A stretch of DNA of 64,000 nt from Saturnia japonica (GCA_033032175.1 CM065326.1:11736001-11800000), one strand, 5' to 3'. Numbered from the stretch's first letter, positions 40,118 to 52,232 are shown. The notes: generated from the sequence alone by a model not told the origin. Numbers and translations are program-made.

Positions 40118-43100
40118 GTAATATAATTAGATTTATTTTCACACTTTTATTTGAATGTCAGAATACAGAAAAATCTTGTGAAATGGAGACTTCAGTCCCG
40201 TGACATGATAAACCAATTCATCAAAACTTTGAATTTAATAGATATCTGATTTGCCCCAAAGTCCTAGCCGCTAAAATTGGTGGTTCTTGCAATAATGTGT
40301 ATGAAAATAAAACACTGGCATAGGCATAAATATTCTATCACGCTGGTATTTCATGGCAATTTTTTTCCTCTACAGATGGACATCGAAACCATGGCATTCA
40401 TGATAAAAGATAAAAATGGCACACTGCAACCACTGTGAGTGTAAAATATATTTTTTTATTCTGTGGAAGTTCACAATTTTATTTGATACTAGCTGTGCCC
40501 GCGGCTTCGCTCACGTGGAGTACAGAATAACCGCGCGAATATTGCTTCCCCGCTCCTGGCTATTTTAAAGACAGATGTTTACTCTCGCTGACTTTTTTTT
40601 AGGTCTTTTTAATGTCTATAATTATTTACTACATTCATTTGCTATATCTCTTGTGGTATACTCAGCGTAAGCCTTTTAAGCGCCCGAATTGATTCACCAT
40701 GACCAGTTTTTTTTATTTGTGTAGAACCCTAATTTATTTTCAAAATAAAAGTAGCCTAAGTTATACTCCCTATAAAATCAGCTATCTACCAGTGAATGCT
40801 TCGTCGAAATCGAACCAATCGTTCCGGAGGTTACGCGGAACAAACAGACAGAAAGACAGACAAAAAATGGGTGCGTGTACTTATGTACGCGCGTGAGAAG
40901 TTATACTTCTTTGGCATCATTAAAAAATAGTTTTTAATTGCATGCAAATAATTAATTACAATAAAATAATAGAAGGATTGAAAAAGGATAATCAACAAAG
41001 TTCATTTTAAATTTGAAAAATTAAATAAATAAATATTTATTTTCTTACATTAAGTCTAACATAAATTGTCTTATTATTCGAATTGTATTTTTAATTAAAT
41101 GATGTCCACTTCCATAGTATCTTCCGGTAATGTCTGAATCGGAACTTATATAATTAATATACAGGGTATTTTAGTAGACCGCTCTCGAAAATGAAGACAG
41201 ACGATAGTACTAATGACACCTTTGATGATGGGATGGAAAAAAAATTGATCCTGATAAAAAAAAAATCATATTATTTAAACTTTTTATTAGCATTATTTAC
41301 GCTCCATCGTGTTAGTACAGCTAAATGAAACGATAATTTCATAAAAAATACATTACTTTACTAAAAAAAAAACCAGCAGTGAAACACAAAATCAAAAACA
41401 GCTGATGCTCGGATCAACGAACGCCCGGGCGCAGCGTCAATCTTGCGCTGCACGCAACTAACAATCAAATAAATACTTATTTACAACATTTGTCTAAATA
41501 ACTAACTTATCTACTTTGCCACTGTGCTAGTCTTTACCTAGCCACTTTCTTTCGAATTCACCGGTTGAATAAGCTAAGTACCGGGTTCGATTCCCCGCTT
41601 ATGAAAAAAATACTTGAATGAAATTTTAAAAAGGATAGATTCATGCTTTTTAATCCGTCGTGTAATTATGTTTATTACTCTGATGTATTCAGTTATGTAC
41701 GATCTACTCAGATCAGTTCAAAAATAAGTTATAAAAAAAAAAATTATAACTTCTAAATTCCATATGAAGACTAGTCAGTAGGGATAACTAAACTTATGAA
41801 ATAATAGTCGTGAATGTAGGTATAACGGTTTATCGATCTGCGGAAAAGATCAAAGTGCCGCTTTCGACGCTAACGAGGGGCTACTGCAAGGAGGCGGCCC
41901 GCGGCGCTTTATTTCTTTTGGCGGGGTTGATTATTAAGTTTAGTATTTTTAGTTCTTGAGACAGTTACACTTTGACTTTCATTTCATGTGCGCGTGCGTG
42001 GGCGACAGATATTCGTTCAATCGTATTGTTAACTAAGTTCTTGTCATTATTTTATTGTTACGTTTTTTGTTTCTTTTTAAGATTGTGTTGATTTTATGAG
42101 AGTTTTGTTTTAATAATGCCTAACGCATACGTTTATAGTGTTCGTGAATACGGTAGCATGTTAATGAATAATGTGCCTTGGAGAAGCTCGCGGGAATGCT
42201 TCGCGTGCATTACGAATTTACCGAGAGAGATTCCCGACAGCTGGACATCCGACTGACTCTCGCCTGATAACAGCAGCTATTCAGCGAGTATTGGAAAATC
42301 GGCCCACTGCCCCAGTAGCGACAGGAGGTGGAAGTCAAGTGGCTATTCAGTTCGAGGAGAGCATTTTTGATGTCGTTCGCTGAAATCCGAACTTAGTTAA
42401 ACGAGGTATTGCTAAATTGTTAAGGCTTCGAGATGTAACAAGTGTGTTATACTGGACAGTTTCCAAGGTGTTAAAGCGTAAACGAATGTGCCCATAAAAA
42501 GTGCACAAAGTGCAAGCTTGGTATCCGGTGAGAACGATCACTGGCGAGTTTTTAACCATTGGATATGACCCACAACAACGTGTGCCTGGTTTCATTGAAC
42601 ACGTGATCTGGACGGACGAGTAGACATTTACAGGAAACGGGCTGTGGAACCGAAGAAATACACACGTTTATTTCGAGGTGAACCCGCACGCTGTTCTACA
42701 AACCAGGCACCAAACCCGATGGTCAGTTAACGTATGGGCAGGTTTATTTAAGGATCGCATACTAGAACCAATGATTCTGCCACAGCAACTTGACGGACAG
42801 CGATATTTAAACCTCATAAATGAACAGTCGGAGGACATTTTAGACGATTTATCATTAGCTGAATATCGCCGAAAATGGTTTCAGCATGATGGTGCACCCC
42901 CACATCCTCAGATTCGTCCGTGAGCGCCTCACTGAGCTATTTGATGATCGCTGGATCGGCAGACTAGGACCATACTCTTGGCCACCTCTGTCACCCGATC
43001 GGACCCCGTTAGTCTTCTTTCTGTAGGGGTATGTGAGAGAATGTGCTTTTAATCGTAAGTGTGTTAGTGCCAACGAAATGCACCAAAGGACCGTGGATGT

Positions 43101-43875
43101 TTTCGACAAACTACGTGCGGACTGGGTCGAGGACTCCACGATGATGCCTGCAGGAGGATACGCAACGCCGAGCCCAAATCTGCCTCGAAATGAATGGGGC
43201 ACAATTTGAGCCGCATCTCATAAGACCACGGAAGCTTTAGATCGGTAAGCTGTTTCATACCTACATTTTTTATAAATAACTTAGTACTGAACTGATATGA
43301 ATAGGTACATAACTGAATACATCAGAATAATAAACATTCTTACACGATGGATTAAAAAACATGGCTCAATGCTTGTTAAAATTTTATTTAAGTATTTTTT
43401 TCATTCGCGGGGAATCGAACCCGTTACTTTTTTAATTCAACCGGAGAATTCGAATGAAAGTGGCCAGGTAGACACTAGCACTGTGGCAAAGTAGATAAGT
43501 TAGGTATTTAGACAATATTGTAAATAAGTATTTGTGCGATCGCCAGCTGCGGGCCGCGCGAGAATGGCACCGCGCCGTGCTCGCGCTGGACTGGCGCCGC
43601 GACGCGCCGCGCCTGCGTGTTATTTGACCCGAGCAATCAGCTGTATTTAATTTGGTGTTCATTGCTGGTTTTTTTTTTAGTAAAGTATTGTATTTTTTTG
43701 TAAAATTCTCGTTTCATTAAGTTGTACTAACATGATGGAGCGTAAATAATGCTAATAAAAAGTTTCAATAATATGATTTTTTTTTTATCAGGATCAATTT
43801 TTTTTCCATCCCATCATCAAAGGTGTCATTAGTACTATCATCTGTCTTCATTTTCGGGAGCGGTCTACTAATACC

Positions 43876-43911
<36 letters not shown>

Positions 43912-46900
43912 TTATTATAAACCAAATTTAGAGAATAATAAATATATAAGACATAATTTGTACCAAATATTATAAGATTCTTAATTTTAAATGTTTATTA
44001 TTGGTTATTTAATATTTTAATAATAAATTCAAAAATTGAATTTAAGGTTGGTCATTTTTTAAATATTTTTATTGATTTCTTAATTTAATATTCACTTTTC
44101 ATTTTTATCAAAAAAATTTCATTAAATTTAGTTAGTTATTTTTATAAATATTTATTATTTATTCAATTTAATAGCAAATATTAAAAATTAATATTATAAT
44201 TTGATGTTCAATTTTAATTTTTATCACAAACTTTTTATTAAATGTTTTATTAAATTTATTTCTTTATTTTGTAAATATTAAATAACCAATAATAAGTATT
44301 TAACATTAATAATTTAATAATATTTAGTGTTATTTATATTAAATAAAAGTATTTTAATTTATATCAATAAATAATACATACGGATAGTTAACCTCAATTA
44401 TATTGGAGCACTTGAAAAAGTATAAAAGCACAATTTTTTTCACTAATATTCACAAATAGTAAGTAATATCAATCAAAATATTCAATTTAAATCACTACTG
44501 AATATAATTTATTAGCACATATATAATTCGCACTTGTATGAAACTAAAACACGTGTTGGGAATGTATAAACTAGAAACATGTTGATAAATATTATAAATA
44601 TGAAAACAGTGATCAGAGGTGACGAGCGTACCAACATGCGCGACTAATATCGAGGTTCAATTTCTATGTTGTTGGTAGCTTTTTTTTCGAGACTTAATGA
44701 GCGGTTAAGCAGACAGCTTCATACTGTTAATTTTGTGTCACAGATGCGCGCGCATCTTAAAATTTCACTCTCATCATTTTTTCATAACGTGCCTAAAGAA
44801 GTATAACTTCAAAAATTTGAATTTTCTTAGGGAAGGAGATCAGGAGTCAGGCAGCTAATAATAAGTCTTTTTTTTCTCAAGATGAAAAGAATAAAGACGC
44901 TATATTCCTTAAATACTATCGATTTCCATAGTGTAGGTGAGGTTTGTAGGATGGGCAGTTGCCGTTAGTACATACCTATGCTCATAAGTGCAGTTAGCTT
45001 CCAGAATAGTTCAGTTATTGCCATGTCTCCTCATCGTGCTATGATTTTATCATGTTCCTTTATAGAATGTTTAGGATCATGGCTTTCGAAGATGCTTCTG
45101 AGCACACTTCTTGTTTTTTCACTGTTTGCAGCAAGTAACTATTTAATTTTTGTATTTCTACTTCTTTATTCTTTAATTATGTAGAGTAATTTTATAGGAA
45201 TAAGCCTTCTTCCGCACCGCTGGCGTCGCCCACTACACCATTGGACCCGAATGAATCTACCAGTACTGGAAGGTAATATAATACATGTATAACGATCTCA
45301 TTCTGATTTACCAGAAATAATTAAATCTTATGCAATGTTTTATGAATATAAAACCCATTCATTTAACATTAATATAATCAATGAGGTTTAATATTTTATA
45401 TACCGGCCTATAGAATATTAGATTTGTAAATCTTTATATCGTTACACCCGTGGGTATTAAAAATGCCGATGATTGACGCGAAGAAGTTTTATTCGAATTC
45501 CACACAATTACAAATTTCACGAACTCACAACACTTATAAATAACATTACAAATAAATTTCACTGTGGCAACTGAGCCATCATTGCTTAAAAAATTAAAGT
45601 TCTGCGTACACCGTGATACGCCTTTCCTTTATAATTATGAAATATGATTTTGAATATTAGATGGCTATTAAAGACGCCTCGTACAGTCGATTCCCTTGCC
45701 TTTTATAACAATCCGTTTTTGATGCATGTGCACCAAATTTTTATTTTCGTATAGGTAAGAGTCCCACAAATTATTCTTGATCTAGTGAAATTAACACGAA
45801 ATGCCACTTTTGCGTAACACATAAGAATGTTTCTGGGTATATTTACGAAGGTATAATTACGTATGTTTATTTTTCTATAACATATTACACTTAATTTGTG
45901 AGTTATATAAATGTGAAATCTTAAAATAATATTGACACTTTTTTACAGATTGATTGCAATTTATTGTGCGAAAGAGCCGGCTAATACAGCACTTATAGAG
46001 AAACAACGTTCGACCTGTGGTAATTTAAAAAATAGAAGCCCTCGTCTTATAACTGGAAACGGAGGCCTAGGAAAACGCGCTGATAGAAGTACAATGCGTA
46101 ATCATAATGGATGTCAAAAGGGAAAACAAGTTGTTGAATTATATTTAACTGATGAAGACGTTCCGTCAGAATTAAAAGAGATGATACGTGAGATGAAGGC
46201 TTCTCGTAATGCAAGGTCTGGGCAACACTTGACTAAACTACAGAACTCCGGTCTGTCTGCAGATGACGATGAACACAAGGATGAAAGTAAGGAAACAGCC
46301 ATAGCGGATTTATTGTTTGGCGGGGATAACTCTGCCTTAGATTTTCACTGGTCACCTATGTCTTCCTTTAAAGGCAAACAGGAAGTTTTTCAACCAAGTG
46401 ACCTCCCAGGTCCACGCCAAACAATGTCATGTATCTATGAAGCTTTTCGACTGTTTTGGGATGATGAAATTCTGGAGCATATCGTGAGGGAAACTAATCG
46501 ATATGCTTCACAACTGTCACTGTCCCCACGTGAGTGGATAAATACTAACAAACATGAAATTTTAATCCTCTTCGCGTTCTGGATGATGATTGGAATCATT
46601 CAAATGCCTACAATTCGTTCATGTTTTTCTAACCATGCTCTTTTGAAAACTAATGTTTTTCGAATGCTATTGACTCAGAAGCGTTACTGCATCTTGAATC
46701 GAGTCCTTCACTTTGTCGACAATACAACGCGTAGACCGGACTCATCCAAATTGTTCGGTCTTGGCCCAGTGGTAGATCACCTAAATAAAAAGTTTAAAGA
46801 AGCCTATACTCTGAGCCAAGATATTGCAATAGATGAGTCCTTGACATTATGGAAAGGTCCTTTGTCCTTCAAGCAACGTATCAAAACGAAATCGGCCCGA

Positions 46901-47845
46901 GAAGGAATTAAAACCTTTGAACTTTGTGAATCAGCCACAGGCTACCTTTGGTCATTCATCATTTACTTAGGGAAAGACCGCACCACCTCGTCTAATACGT
47001 TGCCTAAAAGTATGGAAGTTGTTGTGCAACTCATAAAACCCCTTCTCAATAAAGGGCACAGGTTGTTTTTGGATAATTGGTACAATTCGCCATTACTTGC
47101 GCGATATCTCAAACGGAACAAAACCGATTGTATTGGTACTTTGCGGAAAAATCGTAAAGATGTTCCGAATCTGATCAAACTGGTGACGATTCCAAAAGGC
47201 ACGTGTGTCGCCCGACATTCCGGCGATGTGGCAGTAATGGCGTATCAGGACAAAAGGACTGTCTATACCATATCCACGTGCCACGGGACGAATTCCGTTT
47301 TTGTTAATGCTAAATCGAATAGATCACCACGTATTAAGCCCGCAGTGATTGATGATTATAACAAATCGATGGGAGCGGTGGATAGGAAAGATCAAATGCT
47401 GGAGCCATATTTAATTGAAAGGAAACGGTGCCAGAAATGGTACAAAAAAATGTTTAAAAGATTGATAAATATCTCTATATTAAACAGCAATATCCTAATC
47501 AATAGGTCAACCACCTATCAGGAAGAGAAATTAGCACTTCGTCTAGATCTAGTTGAAAAAATTATTAAATATCACTTACCTCATGCGCCTAGGACTCCTC
47601 AAAGACCGTTATTTAAGAGAGATACAGTCCTACCAGATGCTCGTTTCGACGGTTTACACTTTATTATACGTAACGATGTAAAAAAGAAGATTAAAGGAAG
47701 TGACAGTAAATTGAATTACCGACACTCCTGTGTCTGGTGTACGACACGAGGTAAAAAATACACAAAAACAGTATGGAAGTGCGAACAGTGTAATGTTGCA
47801 CTCTGTTTGGAAGAATGTTTCAAGGCTTATCACACTTGCCTTTGA
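39986..47845 (+). CDS. Multi-exon piggyBac transposase-derived gene
   Basis: Exons 39986-40117, 40376-40434, 45198-45272 and 45949-47845 join with GT-AG introns and matching phases (0, 2, 2). With a phase-0 ATG exon (candidates at 29693 and 32796) the protein would be 721 aa. Exons 2-4 encode a short unrecognised N-terminal region (FKCILENEDVN, KEFMEVPIDK, a Pro/Ser/Thr linker). The last exon encodes a full DDE_Tnp_1_7-type piggyBac transposase. Its catalytic Asp are in AIDESLTLWKG, LFLDNWYNSP and GAVDRKDQM, and a Cys/His-rich end (CVWC...CEQC...CLEEC...YHTC) resembles the piggyBac DNA-binding domain. I saw no piggyBac-like inverted ends or TTAA sites around it. The exon structure and a paralogue start at 61596 favour a host-adopted gene, but an intron-containing autonomous element is not excluded. 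Two mariner-type elements sit in introns 1 and 3. Confidence 0.75.
40376..40434 (+). CDS. piggyBac-derived gene, exon 3
   Basis: 59 nt from a TTTTTTTCCTCTACAG acceptor to ACT|GTGAGT (phase 2). It encodes MDIETMAFMIKDKNGTLQP. Its first codon is ATG, so it could also serve as an alternative start if exon 2 is skipped. Confidence 0.7.
40491..40560 (-). mobile_element. Helitron-type 3' end
   Basis: ACTAGCTGTGCCCGCGGCTT is the reverse complement of a GC-rich ...CACAGCTAGT end. The rest of the element towards the right is not clearly delimited. Confidence 0.4.
42116..43240 (+). pseudogene. Broken mariner-type transposase of element 2
   Basis: Homologous from start to end to the intact 375-aa transposase at 38222. 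It has several frameshifts, beginning with an extra AATA-type insertion near 42168, and stop codons, for example at the first catalytic region (GACGAGTAG, where the intact copy has GACGAGTCA). The FQHDGAPPH region is present but a few bases later the frame shifts, and LDFFLWG has become V-F-F-L-stop. It cannot make an active enzyme. Confidence 0.9.
43378..43878 (-). repeat. Right terminal inverted repeat of element 2 (type X)
   Basis: Its reverse complement follows the left repeat of element 1 (36665-37080) with very few differences, including the GCGCGGCGCGTC and GCGCGGCCCGCAGCTGGCG blocks, which are absent from the other two repeats. Confidence 0.9.
43879..43909. repeat. TA microsatellite
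   Basis: About 15 TA units immediately adjoin the right end of element 2, so the insertion site was, or became, a TA repeat. Confidence 0.9.
43910..45197. other. AT-rich intron 3 sequence
   Basis: Very AT-rich and full of TATTTAAT-like words to about 44400, then non-repetitive sequence. No exon or ORF stands out before exon 4. Confidence 0.45.
45198..45272 (+). CDS. piggyBac-derived gene, exon 4
   Basis: 75 nt, phase 2 in and out (TTTTATAG acceptor, GAAG|GTAATA donor). It encodes NKPSSAPLASPTTPLDPNES, a flexible Pro/Ser/Thr linker ahead of the transposase exon. Confidence 0.68.
45441..45565. mobile_element. Truncated LTR related to 20664-21080
   Basis: GTTACACCCGTGGGTATTAA and CACGAACTCACAACACTTA match the first third of the solo LTR in LTV1 intron 8. 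The rest is missing. Confidence 0.5.
45949..47845 (+). CDS. piggyBac-derived gene, exon 5: transposase domain
   Basis: The acceptor TTTTTTACAG at 45948 completes a split Arg codon, and 631 further codons follow to TGA at 47843-47845. The first ~130 residues are charged and poorly conserved. The transposase domain starts near QTMSCIYEAFRLFWDDEIL. The catalytic residues lie in DIAIDESLTLWKGPLSF, FLDNWYNSPLLARYL and DYNKSMGAVDRKDQM. The last 40 residues carry paired Cys and a C-x5-YHTC end. There is no internal stop, so the domain is under constraint or young. No clear AATAAA is seen before the retroposon at 47905. Confidence 0.92.
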
Positions 47846-47904
47846 TTTATTGATCGGGTTTGTAGATGCTCCAGCTTTAAATGACTTCGGAACGCATTTC
47901 TTAT

Positions 47905-48190
47905 ATATACACATGTTCCTTCTTTCCTCCCAGGAGGCAGAAACATGTATATGTTAGTCCAGCTCGAATTTCTACGGATATGGAATTAGTCAGTCGGCGT
48001 TTTAATTGCAACTACTGCAACAACCCAAGCCATGGTTTGGCTACTTGGCACCCTAGATCATTTTGCCACGCTTTCGAGGTTGAGTGCCTTAGCACTCGCT
48101 CCCAAGTCCGGTTTAGCTGTAAAAGCCGCGTGAGAGGCTTCAGCGCCCCTATGGCTAACAGTACAGTCAGTTCAAAAAAAAAAAACATTG
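47905..48190 (+). mobile_element. Retroposed fragment with poly(A) tail
   Basis: Homologous to 19172-19455 (TTCCTTCTTTCCTCCCAGG ... GGCTAACAGTACAGTCAG) and ending in 12 As. It starts 60 bp after the stop of the piggyBac-derived gene, so that gene's 3' UTR may include it. Confidence 0.6.
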
Positions 48191-48211
48191 GCGAAGTTGG
48201 CTACATAGACA

Positions 48212-48465
48212 TACCATCACGCCTTTATTCCCCGAAGAGTTAGGCAGAGGTATACATTATACATCCACAGTTCGCCGATTATGTTTTTAGGTCCCATGTA
48301 ATAAGGGGCGAGCCTATTGCTATTAATCGGGCACGAAACCAAACTCCGAGCGGCTACTGAGAGTTTCATAGGAAAAACCCAATAACACTTTGCTCGACCT
48401 GAGATTCGAACCCAGGACCTCGCTCATAACAATCGCGCTTACGACCACTAGGCTAACGAAGCATA
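48212..48465 (-). mobile_element. tRNA-derived SINE (family 3)
   Basis: On the minus strand the head GTTAGCCTAGTGGTCGTAAG (A box) is followed by CCTGGGTTCGAATCTCAGGT (B box). The body runs to CGTGATGGTAT. A second copy is at 51983-52232. Confidence 0.75.
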
Positions 48466-50030
48466 AAAAAAGACTTAATATTAATGAAACTTCACATCAA
48501 AATCTAGTTTTATGCAATTGGGATCACAATGAGCCGCATGTCGCTTCTGAGGATACTTTTCCATAATGTCTTTTGCTTAGCGTAAATAAAGATCCTTTCG
48601 TAACTTTATATAGCGTAGTACTAATCATTTATGAAGATGGACTGAGTGTGTGCATAAGTGTGGGATGTGTGTATGTGATTGCATGAGTGAGATGTATGTG
48701 TGAGTGTGTATGTATATATCGTGCCTTTCGATTATCAACGTAACATGTTCAATTTTATTTTTTGCTGTAACTCAGAACTGTCATTTAGTCATAAAAATTT
48801 TATTCATAAATTTGTGTTTTTTGGACCTATATTGTGTAATACAGGTGGCATTTTGCATAATAATGCTTGGTTATTGTGTACAAGTGAAGAGGATTAGAAA
48901 TAATAACATGGGCCATGAATTCTGAGATGACACAAAAGCTCCCTAGAAGGTTCTAACAAGGGAGCCACTTGATAATGGCAGTAATGGTCCTCAATAAAGA
49001 GGACTAGTTGCCAAGTTAGGAAGGAGGAGAAGAAAATGTCCTATATACTGATGACATTACTTCTAGCAGAGCCAATTTTTCTTGCATAAAAAAGTATGAA
49101 AATAGCATGTATGCTAGTAAGTAGCACAAAATCATGCCATTATTGTACAGTTGCTACCTAGTGCCCAGTGGCATATGTGTTAAAACCATTGTTAGTATCG
49201 AGCATGCTTACACAATAAGAACTTGGAAAGTCTCCCAGCTGCTTACCCGATAACTTATCGCTATTGAGATATAACTAAAAAAAGTATGTCAATTAGACTG
49301 ATCATTAATCTATGCTTGAAAATTTTACCCGTGAATTAATATTTATTTATTACTAGCCGTGTGCCCTCGCTCCGCATATGTTTTTTACTACTCAATAGGT
49401 ATTTGTATCCCGTAATTTTATTTATATTCATCTTGTTGACAATTCACATGCCGTGTAAATTGAGAAATAGCATGCATTTCCCGCGTACAATTTTCATCAA
49501 CATTGGTTAATAATTATTATTATATTCTACGATTTCTAATGTATTATTAACGATTCATAAAGCCTCTCAATTTCGGTATAATATATGCTTCCCGTCTACA
49601 AAATTTTATCGCATAACTATTTAGTAACCAATGCTCTGGTGGTCGAACAAATTCAAAATGTAGGTAGGTACTCAAGCGATACTTTTTAAAGAAAAATGAC
49701 TTAGTTCAACTTAAGTAGGTAGTAATTTCATAACTATAAAATCTTGTTATATTGTAAGATTTAGAGTTAAGATAAGTGTATTATTTTATTTTTTTAAATA
49801 AACATAATATTTAATAACAATAAAATAAAGTAATAATTCTTAGATTGTGTGTCTTTTATTTATGCAAATCTAAAATTTCATCATGTATTCTGAACCTCGT
49901 GTGTAACTTAACTATCGTAACTTTTGAGTTCTTGACATACCTATTATATGTATTTTTAACTAAAATTTTCAACGAAATTACCTGTAGATACTGTTGAAGC
50001 AAAGAGGCTTTGTTATAAAAGTAGTGTAAT
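48466..50030. other. Intergenic repeats downstream of the piggyBac-derived gene
   Basis: No gene is seen. It contains a TGTGTG-rich stretch (48650-48715), a SINE family 4 piece in opposite orientation (48935-49030, AAGCTCCCTAGAAGGTTC), and at 49365 a reversed Helitron-type end (ACTAGCCGTGTGCCC). Confidence 0.45.
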
Positions 50031-50043
50031 CTCTTTGCATATC

Positions 50044-50369
50044 TTCTTCCTATTCCTAACTTGGCAACCGGTCCTCTTTAATGAAGACCATTACTGCCAT
50101 TATCGAGTGAATTATATTGTCAAGTGTTATGACGATTCAGTATCCTAACAAGATAGTGGCTCCCTTGTTAGAACTTTCTAGGGAATTTTTGTGTGATCTC
50201 GGAATGAATGCTTTCAGCTTATATTTATAATCCACTTCACTTATGCACAAAAACCAAACTATATCACGTAAAACGCCACAAATATGACATAATATAGGGT
50301 CAAAAACCTAAGTAAATGAATTAAAAATAACAACCACAACATGTCACTTCAAGATCCTGCCAAAAAACC
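50044..50369 (-). mobile_element. SINE (family 4), complete, with 13-bp target duplication
   Basis: CTCTTTGCATATC stands on both sides (50031-50043 and 50370-50382). On the minus strand the element starts GGTTTTTTGGCAGGATCTTG and ends in a short GAAGA-type tail. I see no clear tRNA-like head, so its origin (tRNA, 5S or other) is open. Confidence 0.82.
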
Positions 50370-50804
50370 CTCTTTGCATATCATTGTATGATTTTTCTTT
50401 ATAAAAAATAATGTTTTGAATGTTGTCCAAGTGAAAAAATTTCCAAAATTTTCTGAGATACAAATTTATTTTCTAACATAACGTGATATAATTATCTTAT
50501 ATTGTTACCTATTCGAAAGTGTATTGCCCTCGGCTTTTTTTTCATAATTATTATGTTGTCCTAATTTGTGTTCTATTTTTATATTTGAATTCCGCATTAA
50601 CTGAAAGTGACAAAACTTAATTAATAGATTTCTTCGGTTTCGAAATTGTTTATTATTGGCTTCGGATTATTAGGTACTTTTGTTTTTGGGACTAGGTTCC
50701 GGGGCGTTGCGGAGGAGCACCCTAGCCTGAAAAAACCTTCGTAATATTAAAAAAAAGCGTAAGATTATTTACAAGTAGCATAATTTCAATAATCTTCACA
50801 GACG

Positions 50805-50885
50805 TATTCGTAGCCCTGCGGTCGTTAACGTACTGCTGTGGTCGAAGTCCTAGGTTCGAATCCTGACCTCACCCAATCTTTTTTA
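50805..50885 (+). mobile_element. tRNA-like SINE head
   Basis: TAGCCCTGCGGTCGTTAACG and CCTAGGTTCGAATCCTGACC are A- and B-box-like. A T-rich stretch that would terminate pol III follows. It does not close a full cloverleaf, so I call it SINE-derived, not a tRNA gene. Confidence 0.5.
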
Positions 50886-51171
50886 AATTTTGCTTTTTAA
50901 TAGCTGTTTCAAGTTAAAAGATAATTTTGTAAAGTAGTTTTTTTTATCATAGAACTTGAAATTCATATTTTATAGTTTTTTTTTTGTTTGTACGAAGTTT
51001 GGTTAAAATAATTTAAAGGTGTAATTTGCGTTGTGTTAATAATAGTGTTTAAACTGTATATATATCATGACGTGCCTCATAACCAAACCTAAATTATCAA
51101 TACCAGGATCCATACTACATAGGCTGCAGTAATCGCTTACCATCAAGCGGATCACATGCTTGTTTGCTACC

Positions 51172-51485
51172 ATCGTCTATACATATTACGAAACTCAACG
51201 TCTCTCTGTCTATCTGTCCGTTTATGGTCTTTTCGCACGAGAGAACCACTTAACTAATTTACATGCTTTTTTAAAATTCATAGTTATGTTTTCTGGCCAG
51301 GTTCTCCATACCAATCTAAGAAGAAAGATTTGATTTCTTGTTTGTAATGGATAAACTGAAAAAGTACTGTACTATTTAAAAAAATTCTTTCACCAATATA
51401 AAGCTACATTATCAGCCAGTAACATAAGATATATTATAATTTGAAAAAATTGCCTACACGGGTAAAACCACATGGTACAGCTAGT
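51172..51485 (+). mobile_element. Helitron-type non-autonomous element
   Basis: It begins CGTCTATACATATTACGAAAC and ends ACGGGTAAAACCACATGGTACAGCTAGT-like (CTAG at 51481-51484). It is short, with no ORF. Confidence 0.5.
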
Positions 51486-51982
51486 AGGATATATTTTTTA
51501 CATAAAGTAACGTAAGAAATAAGTAGTAATGATAATGGTGAATCAATTCAGAAAAAAGATTATTTTCGGGTGTTTAAATGACTAACACTGAGAAACCATA
51601 AGTGATATATCATATTAATGTACCACATAATGTAAAATACCTACTAGAAAGCCACACTTATTAAGCATATTTGTCTTTATAATAACCGGCTCTCGGTTGA
51701 TAGGAATGTCATTTGTTTTATTTTGAAGTGTCCTGTGATATTTGAATAAGTATTGACATGTTATTTAAGTGCCTGGGTTTGTCGTTTTGATGGTTTGTAA
51801 AATAATATTTTCGTCAAAATTTGGATAAGTCACAGTTGACCTCCGGCCACCATGCTTTTTACATGGACAATTATATGTTGCATGTTAGCGTCTCAATTGC
51901 AGTAGCAATTTGTATACTTATACATATTTGCGCTCAATAGAAAATCAAGGAATTTCGTACACAACATAACATAACATAAAAT

Positions 51983-52232
51983 ACCATCACGCGTGTATTT
52001 CATAAACGGTTAGTCAGAGGTATCCTAATGTACACCCACAGTTTGCCAAGTACGTTTTTTTGCCCATGTAATAGGGCGAGCCTATTGCCATTAATCGGCA
52101 CAAAGCCAAACTCCGACCTGCAGCTGAGAATTTTATAGAAAAACTCAATAACATTTTGCTTGACCTGGGAATCGAACCCAGGAACTCGAGCATAGCAGTC
52201 GCGCTTAGGACCACTAGGCTAATGAGGCATAC
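51983..52232 (-). mobile_element. tRNA-derived SINE (family 3)
   Basis: Parallel to 48212-48465. The head reads CATTAGCCTAGTGGTCCTAA and CCTGGGTTCGATTCCCAGGT on the minus strand. Confidence 0.75.

Larger units (their letters stand above)
41162..43878 (+). mobile_element. IS630-Tc1-mariner element 2 with long terminal inverted repeats
   Basis: Left end CAGGGTATTTTAGTAGACCG, right end in reverse complement CAGGGTATTAGTAGACCGCT, TA on both sides (41160-41161, 43879-43880; the right TA runs into a TA microsatellite). It lies in intron 3 of the piggyBac-derived gene. The left repeat is type Y and the right repeat type X, the opposite of element 1, yet the transposase remnant has the same orientation. 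It is shorter than element 1 mainly because about 500 bp between left repeat and transposase are missing. Confidence 0.9.
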
